From positions 2,542,001-2,606,000 of the forward strand of contig NZ_AP022608.1 in NCBI RefSeq assembly GCF_010728925.1: 64,000 nt of DNA, given 5' to 3'. The DNA is from Mycolicibacterium gadium. Its GTDB lineage: Bacteria; Actinomycetota; Actinomycetes; Mycobacteriales; Mycobacteriaceae. The position numbers and the translations under genes were made by a program. Shown here piece after piece: positions 49,682 to 59,037 of this stretch (its first letter is position 1; every line of letters begins with the position of its first letter). A model generated the notes under the pieces. It saw only the letters and a program-made list of their open reading frames with translations. It was not told where the DNA came from and did no database searches.

Positions 49682-50134
49682 TTACGGCACAGAGTCGCGT
49701 CTGTCGTAAAAAGTTTGTAGGATGACCGTGCTTCGTGTGCGGACGTTCGCTGCTGTCCGGATGCGTTGCAGCAAGTCTTCGAGCGCCCGCGCGGTCTCGA
49801 CACGCACGAGCAGGACGTAGCTCTCCTCGCCGGCCACCGAATGACAGGACTCGATGGCATCGATGTGTTCGAGCCGCGCGGGAGCATCATCGGGTTGAGA
49901 GGGATCGAGAGGAGTGATGGCCACGAACGCCGACAGCATGTTCCCGACGGCTTCGGGGTTGATCCTGGCCGAGTACCCGACCACCACACCCCTGGCCTCC
50001 AGGCGCCGTACCCGCGACTGCACCGCCGACACCGACAGTCCCGCCACCGCTGCCAGATGCGCCAGCGTCGCGCGTCCGTCGGCGACCAACTCTCGCGCCA
50101 GCACACGGTCGATGTCATCGAGCAGTTCGCTCAT
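49682..50134 (-). CDS. lrpA: Lrp/AsnC-family regulator LrpA
   Basis: A 150-residue feast/famine regulator, the same length as M. tuberculosis LrpA (Rv3291c). The helix-turn-helix is about 20-42 (LAHLAAVAGLSVSAVQSRVRRLE), and the RAM ligand domain covers 70-145 (HSVAGEESYVLLVRV). It controls lat in response to amino acids. ATG 50134 has TACAGT 6 bases upstream. The longer frame to 50326 crosses the divergent gene and was rejected. The short gap to the DUF1338 gene allows regulation in both directions. Confidence 0.93.
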   Translation of the reverse strand: MSELLDDIDRVLARELVADGRATLAHLAAVAGLSVSAVQSRVRRLEARGVVVGYSARINPEAVGNMLSAFVAITPLDPSQPDDAPARLEHIDAIESCHSVAGEESYVLLVRVETARALEDLLQRIRTAANVRTRSTVILQTFYDRRDSVP

Positions 50135-50164
50135 GGCGGCACTGTATCCGAGCAGAGGCGCAGA

Positions 50165-51367
50165 ATGACGGCCCGCGTTCACACCTGGCAGTTGCGTGCG
50201 GAGTTCGCCGCCGCGCTGTCCCGGCTGTACGCCGCCGAGGCGCCGATGTACTCGACACTCGTCGAGGTCAGCGCCGAGGTGAACGGCGGACTGGGCGCTA
50301 CCGAACGGGTGATCACGGAGCGTCACGGCGCGATCCGGGTCGGCAGCCCGCGCGAACTCGCCGACGTCGCAGACCTGTTCGCCGCCTTCGGCATGTTCGG
50401 AGTCGGCTTCTACGATCTACGCGACGCGGACCCCCCCGTGCCGGTGGTGTCGACGGCGTTTCGACCGATCGACTCAGACGAGTTGGAGCACAACCCGTTT
50501 CGGGTGTTCACCTCGATGTTGGCCACGGCCGACGAGAGATTCTTCGCCCCTGACCTGCGCGCCCGAGTCGAGCGGTTCCTGGCCGGCAGGCAGCTGTTCG
50601 ATCCCGCGCTGATCGCCGAGGCGCGGCGCATCGCGTCCGAAGCAGGCACAGATCGCGACAGCGCCGACCGGTTTATCGCCGCCGCCGTCGACGCGTTCGC
50701 CCTGTCACGTGAGCCGATCGACCGGGCATGGTACGACGAGTTGGCCCGCGTGTCCGCGGTCGCCGCCGACATCGCCGGGGTGCGCACCACACACATCAAT
50801 CACCTGACGCCGCGGGTTCTCGACATCGACGAGCTGTACCTGCGGATGTCGCAGCACGGCGTCGAGATGATCGACGCAATTCAAGGACCCCCGCGATGCG
50901 ACGGGCCCGCCGTGCTGCTGCGGCAGACGTCGTTTCGGGCGCTGTCCGAACCGAGACGTTTCCGCGACGAGGATGGCCAGGTGTCCGAGGGCACGTTGCG
51001 CGTCCGCTTCGGGGAGGTCGAGTCGCGCGGCGTCGCATTGACCGCCGAGGGCAGGCGACGCTACGACCGGGCGATGGCCGAAGCCGATCCGGCAGCGATG
51101 TGGAGCACGTACTTCCCCACCACCGACGAGGCCATGGCAGCCTCGGGGCTGGCCTATTACCGCGGTGGCGATCCGTCGAAACCGGTTGTCTACGAGGATT
51201 TTCTGCCCGCCTCGGCGGCCGGGATCTTCCGCTCCAACCTCGATTCCGATTCGCAAGCCCACGACGAGGCGGACAGTTCGCAGTACAGCCTGCACTGGAT
51301 GGCCGGACAAGTCGGCCACCACATCCACGATCCCTACGATCTCTACGAGAAAGCCGCATCACAATGA
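50165..51367 (+). CDS. DUF1338 2-oxoadipate dioxygenase/decarboxylase (HglS-like)
   Basis: A 400-residue VOC-fold DUF1338 protein (Rv3292-like). The characterised Pseudomonas homologue HglS/YdcJ converts 2-oxoadipate to D-2-hydroxyglutarate with Fe(II) and O2. Likely metal ligands are H54 (ERHGAIRVG, with R58 for substrate), H210 or H213 (TTHINHLTPR) and E284 (RFGEVESRG). It is coupled to pcd by ATGA and divergent from lrpA/lat. Lysine could therefore flow Lat, Pcd, an aminotransferase, then this enzyme. The activity is inferred from family and context. Confidence 0.8.
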   Translation: MTARVHTWQLRAEFAAALSRLYAAEAPMYSTLVEVSAEVNGGLGATERVITERHGAIRVGSPRELADVADLFAAFGMFGVGFYDLRDADPPVPVVSTAFRPIDSDELEHNPFRVFTSMLATADERFFAPDLRARVERFLAGRQLFDPALIAEARRIASEAGTDRDSADRFIAAAVDAFALSREPIDRAWYDELARVSAVAADIAGVRTTHINHLTPRVLDIDELYLRMSQHGVEMIDAIQGPPRCDGPAVLLRQTSFRALSEPRRFRDEDGQVSEGTLRVRFGEVESRGVALTAEGRRRYDRAMAEADPAAMWSTYFPTTDEAMAASGLAYYRGGDPSKPVVYEDFLPASAAGIFRSNLDSDSQAHDEADSSQYSLHWMAGQVGHHIHDPYDLYEKAASQ

Positions 51368-52908
51368 CGACCATGCAGAAGTCCCAACTTCCCACCGCCG
51401 ACGATTTGCGGGCCCAGGCACGCAACGCCCTGGCAGCCGTCGGCTCCGCCGTCGAACTCGGCGAGCCCGGTGCACACGGCGTCCCGGCCAGCACCCCGAT
51501 CACCGGCGACGTGCTGTTCACCGTCGCAGCGACCAGCCCGCAGCAGGCCGATGCAGCCATTGCCGAAGCGGGGCAGGCATTTACGACATGGCGGACCACC
51601 CCCGCGCCGGTCCGCGGCGCGTTGGTCGCCCGCCTTGGCGAGCTGCTGGTCGAGCACAAGGCCGATGTGGCGGCGCTCGTCACCCTCGAGGCGGGCAAGA
51701 TCACGTCCGAGGCGCTGGGTGAGGTGCAGGAGATGATCGACATCTGCCAGTTCGCCGTCGGACTGTCGCGTCAGCTCTACGGCAAGACCATCGCGTCCGA
51801 ACGCCCGGGGCACCGGTTGATGGAGACGTGGCATCCGCTGGGCGTGGTCGGGGTCATCACCGCGTTCAACTTCCCGGTCGCGGTCTGGGCCTGGAACACG
51901 GCGATCGCGCTGGTCTGTGGTGACACGGTGGTGTGGAAGCCTTCGGAGCTGACGCCGCTGACGGCGCTGGCGTGCCAGGCGCTGATCGAGCGAGCCGCCG
52001 ACGAAGTGGGCGTCCCGCGGGAGGTCAGCCGGCTGATTCAGGGTGGCCGCGAGGTCGGCGAGCGCCTGGTCGACGATCCCCGGGTGGCCCTGCTGTCCGC
52101 CACGGGTTCGGTGCGGATGGGTCAGCAGGTCGGACCGAGGGTGGCTCAGCGATTCGGCAAGGTGCTGCTCGAGCTCGGCGGGAACAACGCCGCGATCGTC
52201 ACGCCGTCGGCCGATCTGGATCTCGCGGTGCGCGGCATCGTGTTCTCCGCCGCGGGCACTGCCGGACAGCGATGCACGACGATGCGTCGGCTGATCGTGC
52301 ACTCGTCGGTCGCCGACGAACTCGTCGGCCGGATCGTGGCGGCCTACCGGCAGCTGCCGATCGGTGAGCCGGCGGCCGACGGCACGTTGGTCGGGCCGCT
52401 GATCCACGAGACCGCCTACCGCGACATGGTCAGGGCACTCGAGCGGGCACGCGCCGACGGCGGCGAGGTATTCGGGGGCGAGCGCCACGAACTCGGTGAC
52501 GACAGCGCGTATTACGTCGCGCCGGCCGTCGTCCGCATGCCCGGGCAGACCGACGTAGTGCACGCCGAGACGTTCGCACCGATTCTCTATGTGATGACCT
52601 ACGACGAGTTGGACGAGGCGATCGCGATGAACAATGCCGTGCCGCAGGGTCTTTCGTCGTCGATCTTCACCATGGATATGCGCGAGGCGGAACGGTTCAT
52701 GGCCGCCGACGGTTCGGACTGCGGCATCGCCAACGTCAACATCGGCACCTCGGGCGCGGAGATCGGCGGTGCCTTCGGCGGCGAGAAGCAGACCGGCGGC
52801 GGGCGTGAGTCGGGTTCGGACTCGTGGAAGGCGTACATGCGCCGGGCCACCAACACCGTCAACTACTCGTCGGAGCTGCCACTCGCCCAGGGTGTGCACT
52901 TCGGCTAG
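51364..52908 (+). CDS. pcd: Piperideine-6-carboxylate/aminoadipate-semialdehyde dehydrogenase
   Basis: Aldehyde dehydrogenase of 514 residues oxidising the Lat product to 2-aminoadipate with NAD(P)+. Motifs are FNFPVAVWAWNTAIALVCGD, VWKPSELTPLT, LLSATGSVRMGQQVG, the catalytic Glu in LELGGNNAAI and catalytic Cys in GTAGQRCTTMRR. ATG 51364 overlaps the DUF1338 stop (ATGA); the open frame runs far upstream but is a shadow there. A perfect 24-base palindrome covers its stop codon. Confidence 0.93.
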   Translation: MTTMQKSQLPTADDLRAQARNALAAVGSAVELGEPGAHGVPASTPITGDVLFTVAATSPQQADAAIAEAGQAFTTWRTTPAPVRGALVARLGELLVEHKADVAALVTLEAGKITSEALGEVQEMIDICQFAVGLSRQLYGKTIASERPGHRLMETWHPLGVVGVITAFNFPVAVWAWNTAIALVCGDTVVWKPSELTPLTALACQALIERAADEVGVPREVSRLIQGGREVGERLVDDPRVALLSATGSVRMGQQVGPRVAQRFGKVLLELGGNNAAIVTPSADLDLAVRGIVFSAAGTAGQRCTTMRRLIVHSSVADELVGRIVAAYRQLPIGEPAADGTLVGPLIHETAYRDMVRALERARADGGEVFGGERHELGDDSAYYVAPAVVRMPGQTDVVHAETFAPILYVMTYDELDEAIAMNNAVPQGLSSSIFTMDMREAERFMAADGSDCGIANVNIGTSGAEIGGAFGGEKQTGGGRESGSDSWKAYMRRATNTVNYSSELPLAQGVHFG

Positions 52909-52926
52909 CGGCCGCGGCCGCTAGCC
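52903..52926. terminator. Perfect 24-base palindrome over the pcd stop codon
   Basis: GGCTAGCGGCCG (52903-52914) is followed directly by its exact reverse complement (52915-52926). The pcd TAG is at 52906-52908. Folded, it gives a 10-bp GC-rich stem with a tight loop; no U-tract follows. It may stop transcription or ribosome read-through. Confidence 0.5.
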
Positions 52927-53008
52927 GCGCGAACGTGGGTTACCCGCACATGAAAAGCGACATTGGCGTCACACAAGCCCACTCTCGCGATGCCGGGGCT
53001 AATGCACT

Positions 53009-53031
53009 GTTGTACATATGTCAACTAAGAT
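53009..53031 (+). promoter_or_regulatory. Promoter and candidate operator of the TetR gene
   Basis: GTTGTACATATGTCAAC (53009-53025) contains the palindrome ACATATGT and flanking GTTG/CAAC halves. TAAGAT (53026-53031) lies 6 bases before ATG 53038, so the operator-like sequence abuts the -10 box. It suggests autorepression. Confidence 0.5.
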
Positions 53032-53037
53032 GGTCTG

Positions 53038-53679
53038 ATGGCTGGGCCCCGACGGCGGTTGTCTCCAGACGAGCGCCGCAACGAACTGCTCACCCTCGGC
53101 GCCGAGGTGTTCGGGCAGCGACCCTACGACGAGGTCCGCATCGACGAGATCGCCGAGAGAGCCGGCGTATCGCGCGCGCTGATGTACCACTATTTCCCCG
53201 ACAAGCGGGCATTCTTCGCGGCGGTGGTGAGCGCCGAGAGTGAGCGCCTGTTCCACGCGACCAACGCGCAGCCACGACCCGACCTGAGCCTGTTCGACCA
53301 GCTGCGTGAGGGTGTCATCGCCTACCTCCGCTACTACGACGAGAACCCGAACGTCGCGTGGGCGGCCCACGTGGGCCTCGGCCGCACCGATCCGGTCCTG
53401 CGCGGCATCGAAGACGTCGACAACGACCGGCAGGCCGAACGCATCGTCGCCGGCCTCGCCGGCGATCAGCTGGACGCCAAGGTCGAACGCGACCTGCGCA
53501 TCGTCGTCTACGGATGGTTGGCCTTCACCCTCGAGATGTGCAGGCAACGGATGCTGGACCCGTCGACCGACGTCGACGTCGTCGCCGACGCGTGCACGCA
53601 CGCCCTGCTGGACACGGTCTCGCGGGTTCCCGGGATTCCCGAAGCGCTGGCAGAGACCATCGCGGCCGCACGTCCCTGA
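53038..53679 (+). CDS. TetR-family regulator (Rv3295-like)
   Basis: A 213-residue TetR protein. The helix-turn-helix is VRIDEIAERAGVSRALMYHYF (read with its flanks, about 32-54), and the C-terminal domain has NPNVAWAAHVGLGRTDPV, found in regulators of lipid metabolism. The transcript is probably leaderless (TAAGAT upstream). It precedes lhr by 32 bases, as in M. tuberculosis; whether it regulates lhr or a distant target is unknown. Confidence 0.87.
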   Translation: MAGPRRRLSPDERRNELLTLGAEVFGQRPYDEVRIDEIAERAGVSRALMYHYFPDKRAFFAAVVSAESERLFHATNAQPRPDLSLFDQLREGVIAYLRYYDENPNVAWAAHVGLGRTDPVLRGIEDVDNDRQAERIVAGLAGDQLDAKVERDLRIVVYGWLAFTLEMCRQRMLDPSTDVDVVADACTHALLDTVSRVPGIPEALAETIAAARP

Positions 53680-53711
53680 CAGTTGTCGGTGCCCTGCTGC
53701 ACGATGGCTAG

Positions 53712-56700
53712 ATGAGCACCGGTCCCCTTGCCCGGTTCAGTGGGCTGACCCGCGACTGGTTCACGGGAACGTTCGCCGAGCCGACCCCTGCGCAGACGCA
53801 GGCATGGTCGGCCATTGCCGACGGCGACAACACACTGGTCATCGCGCCCACGGGCTCCGGCAAGACGCTCGCGGCGTTCCTGTGGGCGATCGACCGCCTC
53901 GCCGCCTCAGAGCCCAGGCCCGCATCGGCCGGCACGAGGGTTCTCTACGTATCGCCCCTGAAGGCGCTGGCCGTGGACGTCGAGCGCAACCTGCGGACCC
54001 CGTTGACGGGCATCGGCCGCCTCGCCGAACGCAGCGGGAGCCCCGCACCCCAGATCAGCGTCGGCGTCCGCTCCGGTGACACCACACCCGCCCAGCGCCG
54101 CGAGCTGATCACTCGGCCGCCGGACATCCTGATCACCACGCCGGAGTCGCTGTTCCTGATGCTCACCTCCGCGGCCCGCGAGACGCTCGCCGAGGTGCAG
54201 ACGGTCATCGTCGACGAAGTGCACGCCGTCGCAGCGACCAAGCGCGGCGCGCATCTGGCGTTGTCGCTGGAGCGGCTCGACCAGCTTCTGGCCCAGCCCG
54301 CGCAGCGCATCGGATTGTCCGCCACGGTCCGCCCGCCCGAGGAGGTCGCGCGCTTCCTGTCCGGTCAGGCCCGCACCACCATCGTGGCGCCGCCCGCGAC
54401 CAAGACCTTCGACCTGTCCGTGACCGTGCCCGTTCCCGATATGGCCAACCTCGAGAACAACACCATCTGGCCTGACGTCGAGGAACGCATCGTCGACCTG
54501 ATCGAGACGCACAATTCGTCGATCGTCTTCGCCAACTCCCGGCGGCTGGCCGAGCGACTCACCTCGCGGCTCAACGAGATTCACGCCGAACGCACGGGCG
54601 ACGTGGGGCCCATGGAGCACAACCCGAAGGTCGGTGGCGGCTTCCCGGCACAGCTGATGGCCAGCGGCGCATCGTTGGGCGCCCCGACACTGCTGGCCCG
54701 CGCACACCACGGTTCGGTCAGCAAGGAGCAACGCGCACAGGTCGAGGACGATCTGAAGTCCGGCCGACTGAAGGCCGTCGTCGCCACGTCCAGCCTCGAG
54801 TTGGGTATCGACATGGGCGCGGTGGATCTGGTGATCCAGGTCGAGGCGCCGCCGTCGGTGGCCAGCGGGCTGCAACGCATCGGACGTGCGGGCCACCAGG
54901 TCGGCGAGATCTCCCAGGGTGTGCTGTTTCCCAAACACCGCACGGATCTGATCGGATGTGCGGTCACCGTGAAGCGGATGCTCAGCGGCGACATCGAGAC
55001 CATGCGGGTACCGACCAATCCGCTCGACGTCCTCGCCCAACACACCGTCGCGGCTTCGGCGCTCGAGCCCTTGGACGCCGACCGATGGTTCGACGCGGTT
55101 CGCCGCAGTGCACCCTTTGCGACGTTGCCGCGCAGCGTATTCGAGGCGACCCTGGACTTGCTGTCCGGAAAGTATCCGTCCACCGAGTTCGCCGAACTGC
55201 GTCCGCGACTGGTGTATGACCGTGATGCGGGGACGTTGACGGCGCGGCCCGGGGCGCAGCGCCTGGCCGTGACGTCCGGCGGCGCGATCCCCGACCGCGG
55301 CCTGTTCACCGTCTATCTGGCCACCGATTCGGAAAAGCCCTCGCGAGTAGGCGAACTCGACGAGGAGATGGTTTACGAGTCCCGGCCCGGCGACGTCATC
55401 TCGCTCGGTGCGACGAGCTGGCGCATCACCGAGATCACCCATGACCGGGTGCTGGTCGTTCCCGCGCCCGGGCAACCCGCCCGGCTGCCCTTCTGGCGCG
55501 GCGACAGCGTAGGCAGGCCGGCCGAACTCGGCGCGGCCGTCGGCGCGTTCACCGGTGAGCTGGCCCGACTCGGCCGCGACGAATTCGACGAGCGCTGCCA
55601 AACAATGGGTTTCGACGAGTACGCCGCCAACAACCTGTGGCAACTGCTCGACGAGCAGCGTCAGGCCACGTCGGTCGTGCCGACGGATACGACGTTCGTG
55701 GTGGAGCGGTTCCGCGACGAACTCGGTGACTGGCGCGTCATCCTGCATTCCCCGTACGGATTGCGGGTGCACGGCCCACTCGCTTTGGCCGTCGCCCGGC
55801 GGCTGCGCGAACGCTACGGCATCGACGAGAAGCCGACGGCATCCGACGACGGCATCATCGTGCGACTGCCGGACACCGAAGACGCTGCGCCAGGCGCGGA
55901 CCTGTTCGTGTTCGACGCCGACGAGATCGAACCCATCGTCACCGCCGAAGTCGGCGGCTCGGCACTGTTCGCCTCGCGGTTTCGCGAATGTGCCGCCCGC
56001 GCACTGCTTCTCCCCCGCCGCCACCCCGGCAAACGGTCACCTCTGTGGCACCAGCGGCAGCGGGCCGCCCAGCTGCTGGACGTCGCACGCAAGTATCCGG
56101 ACTTCCCGATCGTGCTGGAGGCGGTGCGCGAATGCCTGCAGGACGTGTACGACGTGCCGGCGCTGACGGAGCTGATGAACCGCGTCGCGCAACGCCGGGT
56201 GCGGCTGGTCGAGGTCGAGACAACAAGGCCCTCACCGTTCGCGGCGTCGCTGCTGTTCGGCTATGTCGGCGCATTCATGTACGAGGGCGACAGCCCGCTG
56301 GCCGAGCGGCGCGCGGCCGCGCTGTCCTTGGACAGCGTGCTGTTGGCCGAACTGCTCGGCCGGGTAGAGCTGCGCGAGCTGCTCGATCCGCAGGTCATCG
56401 CATCGACCGCGCGGCAGTTGCAACACCTCAGCGACGACCGGAAGGCTCGCGATGCCGAAGGGGTCGCCGACCTGCTGCGGGTGTTAGGCCCACTCACGGA
56501 GGCCGAAATCGCCGAACGCTGCACCACTTCCGAGGTTGGCGGCTGGCTCGACGGGTTACTGGCCAGCAAGCGCGCGCTGACGGTGACATACGCCGACCGG
56601 ACGTGGTGGGTGGCCGTCGAAGACATCGGGCTGCTGCGCGACGGGGTCGGGGTAGCCGTCCCGGTCGGGGTGCCGACGGCTTTCACCGAATCGGTCGACG

Positions 56701-58268
56701 ATCCGCTGGGTGAACTGCTCAGCCGGTATGCCCGCACCCGCGGCCCGTTCACCACACATGACGCGGCCGCCCGGTTCGGTCTCGGCCTGCGGGTCACCGC
56801 GGATGTGCTGGGCCGTATGGCGATCGACGGCAGGTTGATTCGCGGAGAGTTCACCACGGAGGCCGCCTCGGCGACATCCAACACAGCGAGCGATTCCACC
56901 GAATGGTGCGACTCCGACATCCTGAAGATCCTGCGCCGGCGATCGCTGGCCGCGCTGCGGGCGCAGGTCGAGCCGGTCAGTACCGCCGCCTATGGGCGCT
57001 TCCTACCCGCGTGGCAGCAGGTCGGATCGACGCACACCAGCGGCGTTGACGGGCTCGCGGCGGTCATCGATCAGTTGGCGGGCGTGCCGATTCCGGCGTC
57101 AGCGGTGGAGCCGTTGGTGTTCGGGTTGCGGGTGCGCGACTACCAGCCCGCGATGCTCGACGAGCTGCTGGCGTCCGGTGAGGTCACCTGGTCGGGCGGG
57201 GGACAGATCGGGGGCGGCGACGGGTGGATCGCCTTCCACCCGGCAGATTCGGCACCGATGACGCTGGCGGCACCGACGGAGATCGAGTTCACCGACACGC
57301 ACCGCCAGATCATGGAGACGCTCGGCGGCGGCGGCGCCTACTTCTTCCGCCAGCTCGCCGACAATCCGGGCGACGAACTGAAACAGGCGCTCTGGGAACT
57401 GATCTGGGCGGGCTGGGTCAGCGGCGATACGTTCGCGCCGGTGCGGGCGATGCTGACGGGTCCCCGCCGCTCAACTGGCCGGCGCGGGGTACCGGCGCAC
57501 CGCCAGCGTCAGCGTCCGCCGCGGTTGAGTCGATACAGCGTCGCGCACGCGCAGACGCGCACCTCCGACCCCGTGGTGGCCGGCCGCTGGTCCGCGCTGC
57601 CGGCGGCAGAACCGGAATCGACGGTGCGCGCACATTTCCAAGCCGAGTTGCTGCTGGGCCGGCACGGCGTCCTGACCAAGGGCGCCGTCACATCAGAACA
57701 GGTGCCTGGCGGCTTCGCCATGCTCTACAAGGTGTTGACGGCATTCGAGGACGCTGGTCGGTGTCAGCGCGGGTACTTCGTCGAGTCACTCGGCGGCGCG
57801 CAGTTCGCGGTGGCGTCGACGGTCGACAGGCTGCGGTCCTACCTCGACGGCATCGACCCCGATCACCGCGAATACCACGCGGTCGCGATGGCAGCCGCCG
57901 ACCCGGCCAATCCGTACGGCGCAGCACTCGCGTGGCCGACTCGCGCCACCTCCGTCGACGACGTCACGCATCGTCCGGGCCGTAAAGCCGGGGCTCTCGT
58001 CGCGCTGGTGGACGGTGAACTGGTGTGGTTCCTCGAACGCGGTGGACGTTCGCTGCTGAGCTTCACCGATGACGCCGACGCGCACAACGCGGCCGCGGCC
58101 GCGCTGGCGGATCTGGTGACCGCGGGGCGGGTGCAGTCTTTCCTCGTCGAAAAGGTCAACGGCGTGCCGGTGCTCGAACCGGGTGCGGGCGGTCAGCGGG
58201 CCGCCGTTCAGGACGCACTGATCGGCGCCGGCTTCTCACGCACGCCGCGAGGACTCAGGTTGCGGTGA
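53712..58268 (+). CDS. lhr: ATP-dependent DNA helicase Lhr
   Basis: Very large SF2 helicase (1,518 residues) that unwinds 3'-tailed DNA and RNA:DNA hybrids. Motif I is APTGSGKTLAAF (K51), motif II VDEVHAV, motif III LSATVRPP, with LELGIDMGAVDLV and QRIGRAGH in the second RecA domain. A winged helix and Lhr-specific domain follow to about 860, and the long C-terminal region (to 1518) is typical of full-length actinobacterial Lhr. It is followed by nei after 6 bases, forming a repair pair. Confidence 0.96.
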   Translation: MSTGPLARFSGLTRDWFTGTFAEPTPAQTQAWSAIADGDNTLVIAPTGSGKTLAAFLWAIDRLAASEPRPASAGTRVLYVSPLKALAVDVERNLRTPLTGIGRLAERSGSPAPQISVGVRSGDTTPAQRRELITRPPDILITTPESLFLMLTSAARETLAEVQTVIVDEVHAVAATKRGAHLALSLERLDQLLAQPAQRIGLSATVRPPEEVARFLSGQARTTIVAPPATKTFDLSVTVPVPDMANLENNTIWPDVEERIVDLIETHNSSIVFANSRRLAERLTSRLNEIHAERTGDVGPMEHNPKVGGGFPAQLMASGASLGAPTLLARAHHGSVSKEQRAQVEDDLKSGRLKAVVATSSLELGIDMGAVDLVIQVEAPPSVASGLQRIGRAGHQVGEISQGVLFPKHRTDLIGCAVTVKRMLSGDIETMRVPTNPLDVLAQHTVAASALEPLDADRWFDAVRRSAPFATLPRSVFEATLDLLSGKYPSTEFAELRPRLVYDRDAGTLTARPGAQRLAVTSGGAIPDRGLFTVYLATDSEKPSRVGELDEEMVYESRPGDVISLGATSWRITEITHDRVLVVPAPGQPARLPFWRGDSVGRPAELGAAVGAFTGELARLGRDEFDERCQTMGFDEYAANNLWQLLDEQRQATSVVPTDTTFVVERFRDELGDWRVILHSPYGLRVHGPLALAVARRLRERYGIDEKPTASDDGIIVRLPDTEDAAPGADLFVFDADEIEPIVTAEVGGSALFASRFRECAARALLLPRRHPGKRSPLWHQRQRAAQLLDVARKYPDFPIVLEAVRECLQDVYDVPALTELMNRVAQRRVRLVEVETTRPSPFAASLLFGYVGAFMYEGDSPLAERRAAALSLDSVLLAELLGRVELRELLDPQVIASTARQLQHLSDDRKARDAEGVADLLRVLGPLTEAEIAERCTTSEVGGWLDGLLASKRALTVTYADRTWWVAVEDIGLLRDGVGVAVPVGVPTAFTESVDDPLGELLSRYARTRGPFTTHDAAARFGLGLRVTADVLGRMAIDGRLIRGEFTTEAASATSNTASDSTEWCDSDILKILRRRSLAALRAQVEPVSTAAYGRFLPAWQQVGSTHTSGVDGLAAVIDQLAGVPIPASAVEPLVFGLRVRDYQPAMLDELLASGEVTWSGGGQIGGGDGWIAFHPADSAPMTLAAPTEIEFTDTHRQIMETLGGGGAYFFRQLADNPGDELKQALWELIWAGWVSGDTFAPVRAMLTGPRRSTGRRGVPAHRQRQRPPRLSRYSVAHAQTRTSDPVVAGRWSALPAAEPESTVRAHFQAELLLGRHGVLTKGAVTSEQVPGGFAMLYKVLTAFEDAGRCQRGYFVESLGGAQFAVASTVDRLRSYLDGIDPDHREYHAVAMAAADPANPYGAALAWPTRATSVDDVTHRPGRKAGALVALVDGELVWFLERGGRSLLSFTDDADAHNAAAAALADLVTAGRVQSFLVEKVNGVPVLEPGAGGQRAAVQDALIGAGFSRTPRGLRLR

Positions 58269-58274
58269 CCGCCA

Positions 58275-59033
58275 ATGCCTGAGGGTGACACCGTCTTTCG
58301 TGCTGCGACCAAGTTACGGGAGGCGCTTGCCGGTAAGACACTCACACGATGCGACGTGCGGGTTCCCAAGTTTGCGACGGTGAATCTGACGGGCTGCGTC
58401 GTGGACGAGGTGATCAGCAGGGGTAAGCACCTCTTCATCCGCGTCGGCGATGCGAGTATCCACTCGCACCTGAAAATGGACGGGGCGTGGCTGCTCGGCG
58501 GGCAGATCCGCCGCGTGCAGCCCCACAAGATCCGAATCATCCTGGAAACCGACGATTCGCGCACCGCCGGTATCGATCTTGGAGTACTGGAGATTCTCAA
58601 ACGCGACCATGACATGGACGTCGTCGCACATCTCGGACCTGACCTGCTCGGCGATGACTGGGAACCGCGTATCGCGCGCGACAACCTGGTGGCCGACCCG
58701 CAGCGCCCGCTGGCCGAGGCGTTGTTGGATCAGCGGGTGATGGCCGGCGTCGGCAACGTCTACGCCAACGAACTGTGCTTTGTCACCGGGTATCTGCCGA
58801 CGACACCGGTGGGGGACGTCAAAGACCCGCTGCGCATGGTGCAGCGGGCTCGTGACATGTTGTGGCTCAACCGCTCTCGGATCAATCGGACCACGACCGG
58901 CGACACCCGCGCCGGCCGCGACCTGTGGGTCTACGGCCGGGTGGGACGTCCATGCCGGCGCTGCGGCACCCTCATACAGTCGGACACCAGCGGAGACCGT
59001 GTCTCCTACTGGTGTCCGAACTGTCAGACGTAG
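58275..59033 (+). CDS. nei: Endonuclease VIII-like DNA glycosylase Nei
   Basis: Removes oxidised pyrimidines; 252 residues. PEGDT at the N-terminus gives the Pro2 nucleophile and Glu3, GKHLFIR contains the conserved Lys, [16 protein letters not shown] is the helix-two-turn-helix region, and the zinc finger is CRRCGTLIQ with CPNCQT. It matches Rv3297. It starts 6 bases after lhr and ends 4 bases from the convergent desaturase gene; no terminator is visible there. Confidence 0.94.
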   Translation: MPEGDTVFRAATKLREALAGKTLTRCDVRVPKFATVNLTGCVVDEVISRGKHLFIRVGDASIHSHLKMDGAWLLGGQIRRVQPHKIRIILETDDSRTAGIDLGVLEILKRDHDMDVVAHLGPDLLGDDWEPRIARDNLVADPQRPLAEALLDQRVMAGVGNVYANELCFVTGYLPTTPVGDVKDPLRMVQRARDMLWLNRSRINRTTTGDTRAGRDLWVYGRVGRPCRRCGTLIQSDTSGDRVSYWCPNCQT

Positions 59034-59037
59034 CGGG

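Noticed and set aside
50728..51363. N-terminal extension of pcd in the open frame back to 50728
   Set aside because: It lies entirely within the DUF1338 gene in another frame and is Arg-rich; the ATGA overlap at 51364 is the natural start.
53907..56024. 705-residue minus-strand frame inside lhr
   Set aside because: Antisense shadow of a certain helicase gene; composition is Arg/Gly-rich and motif-free.
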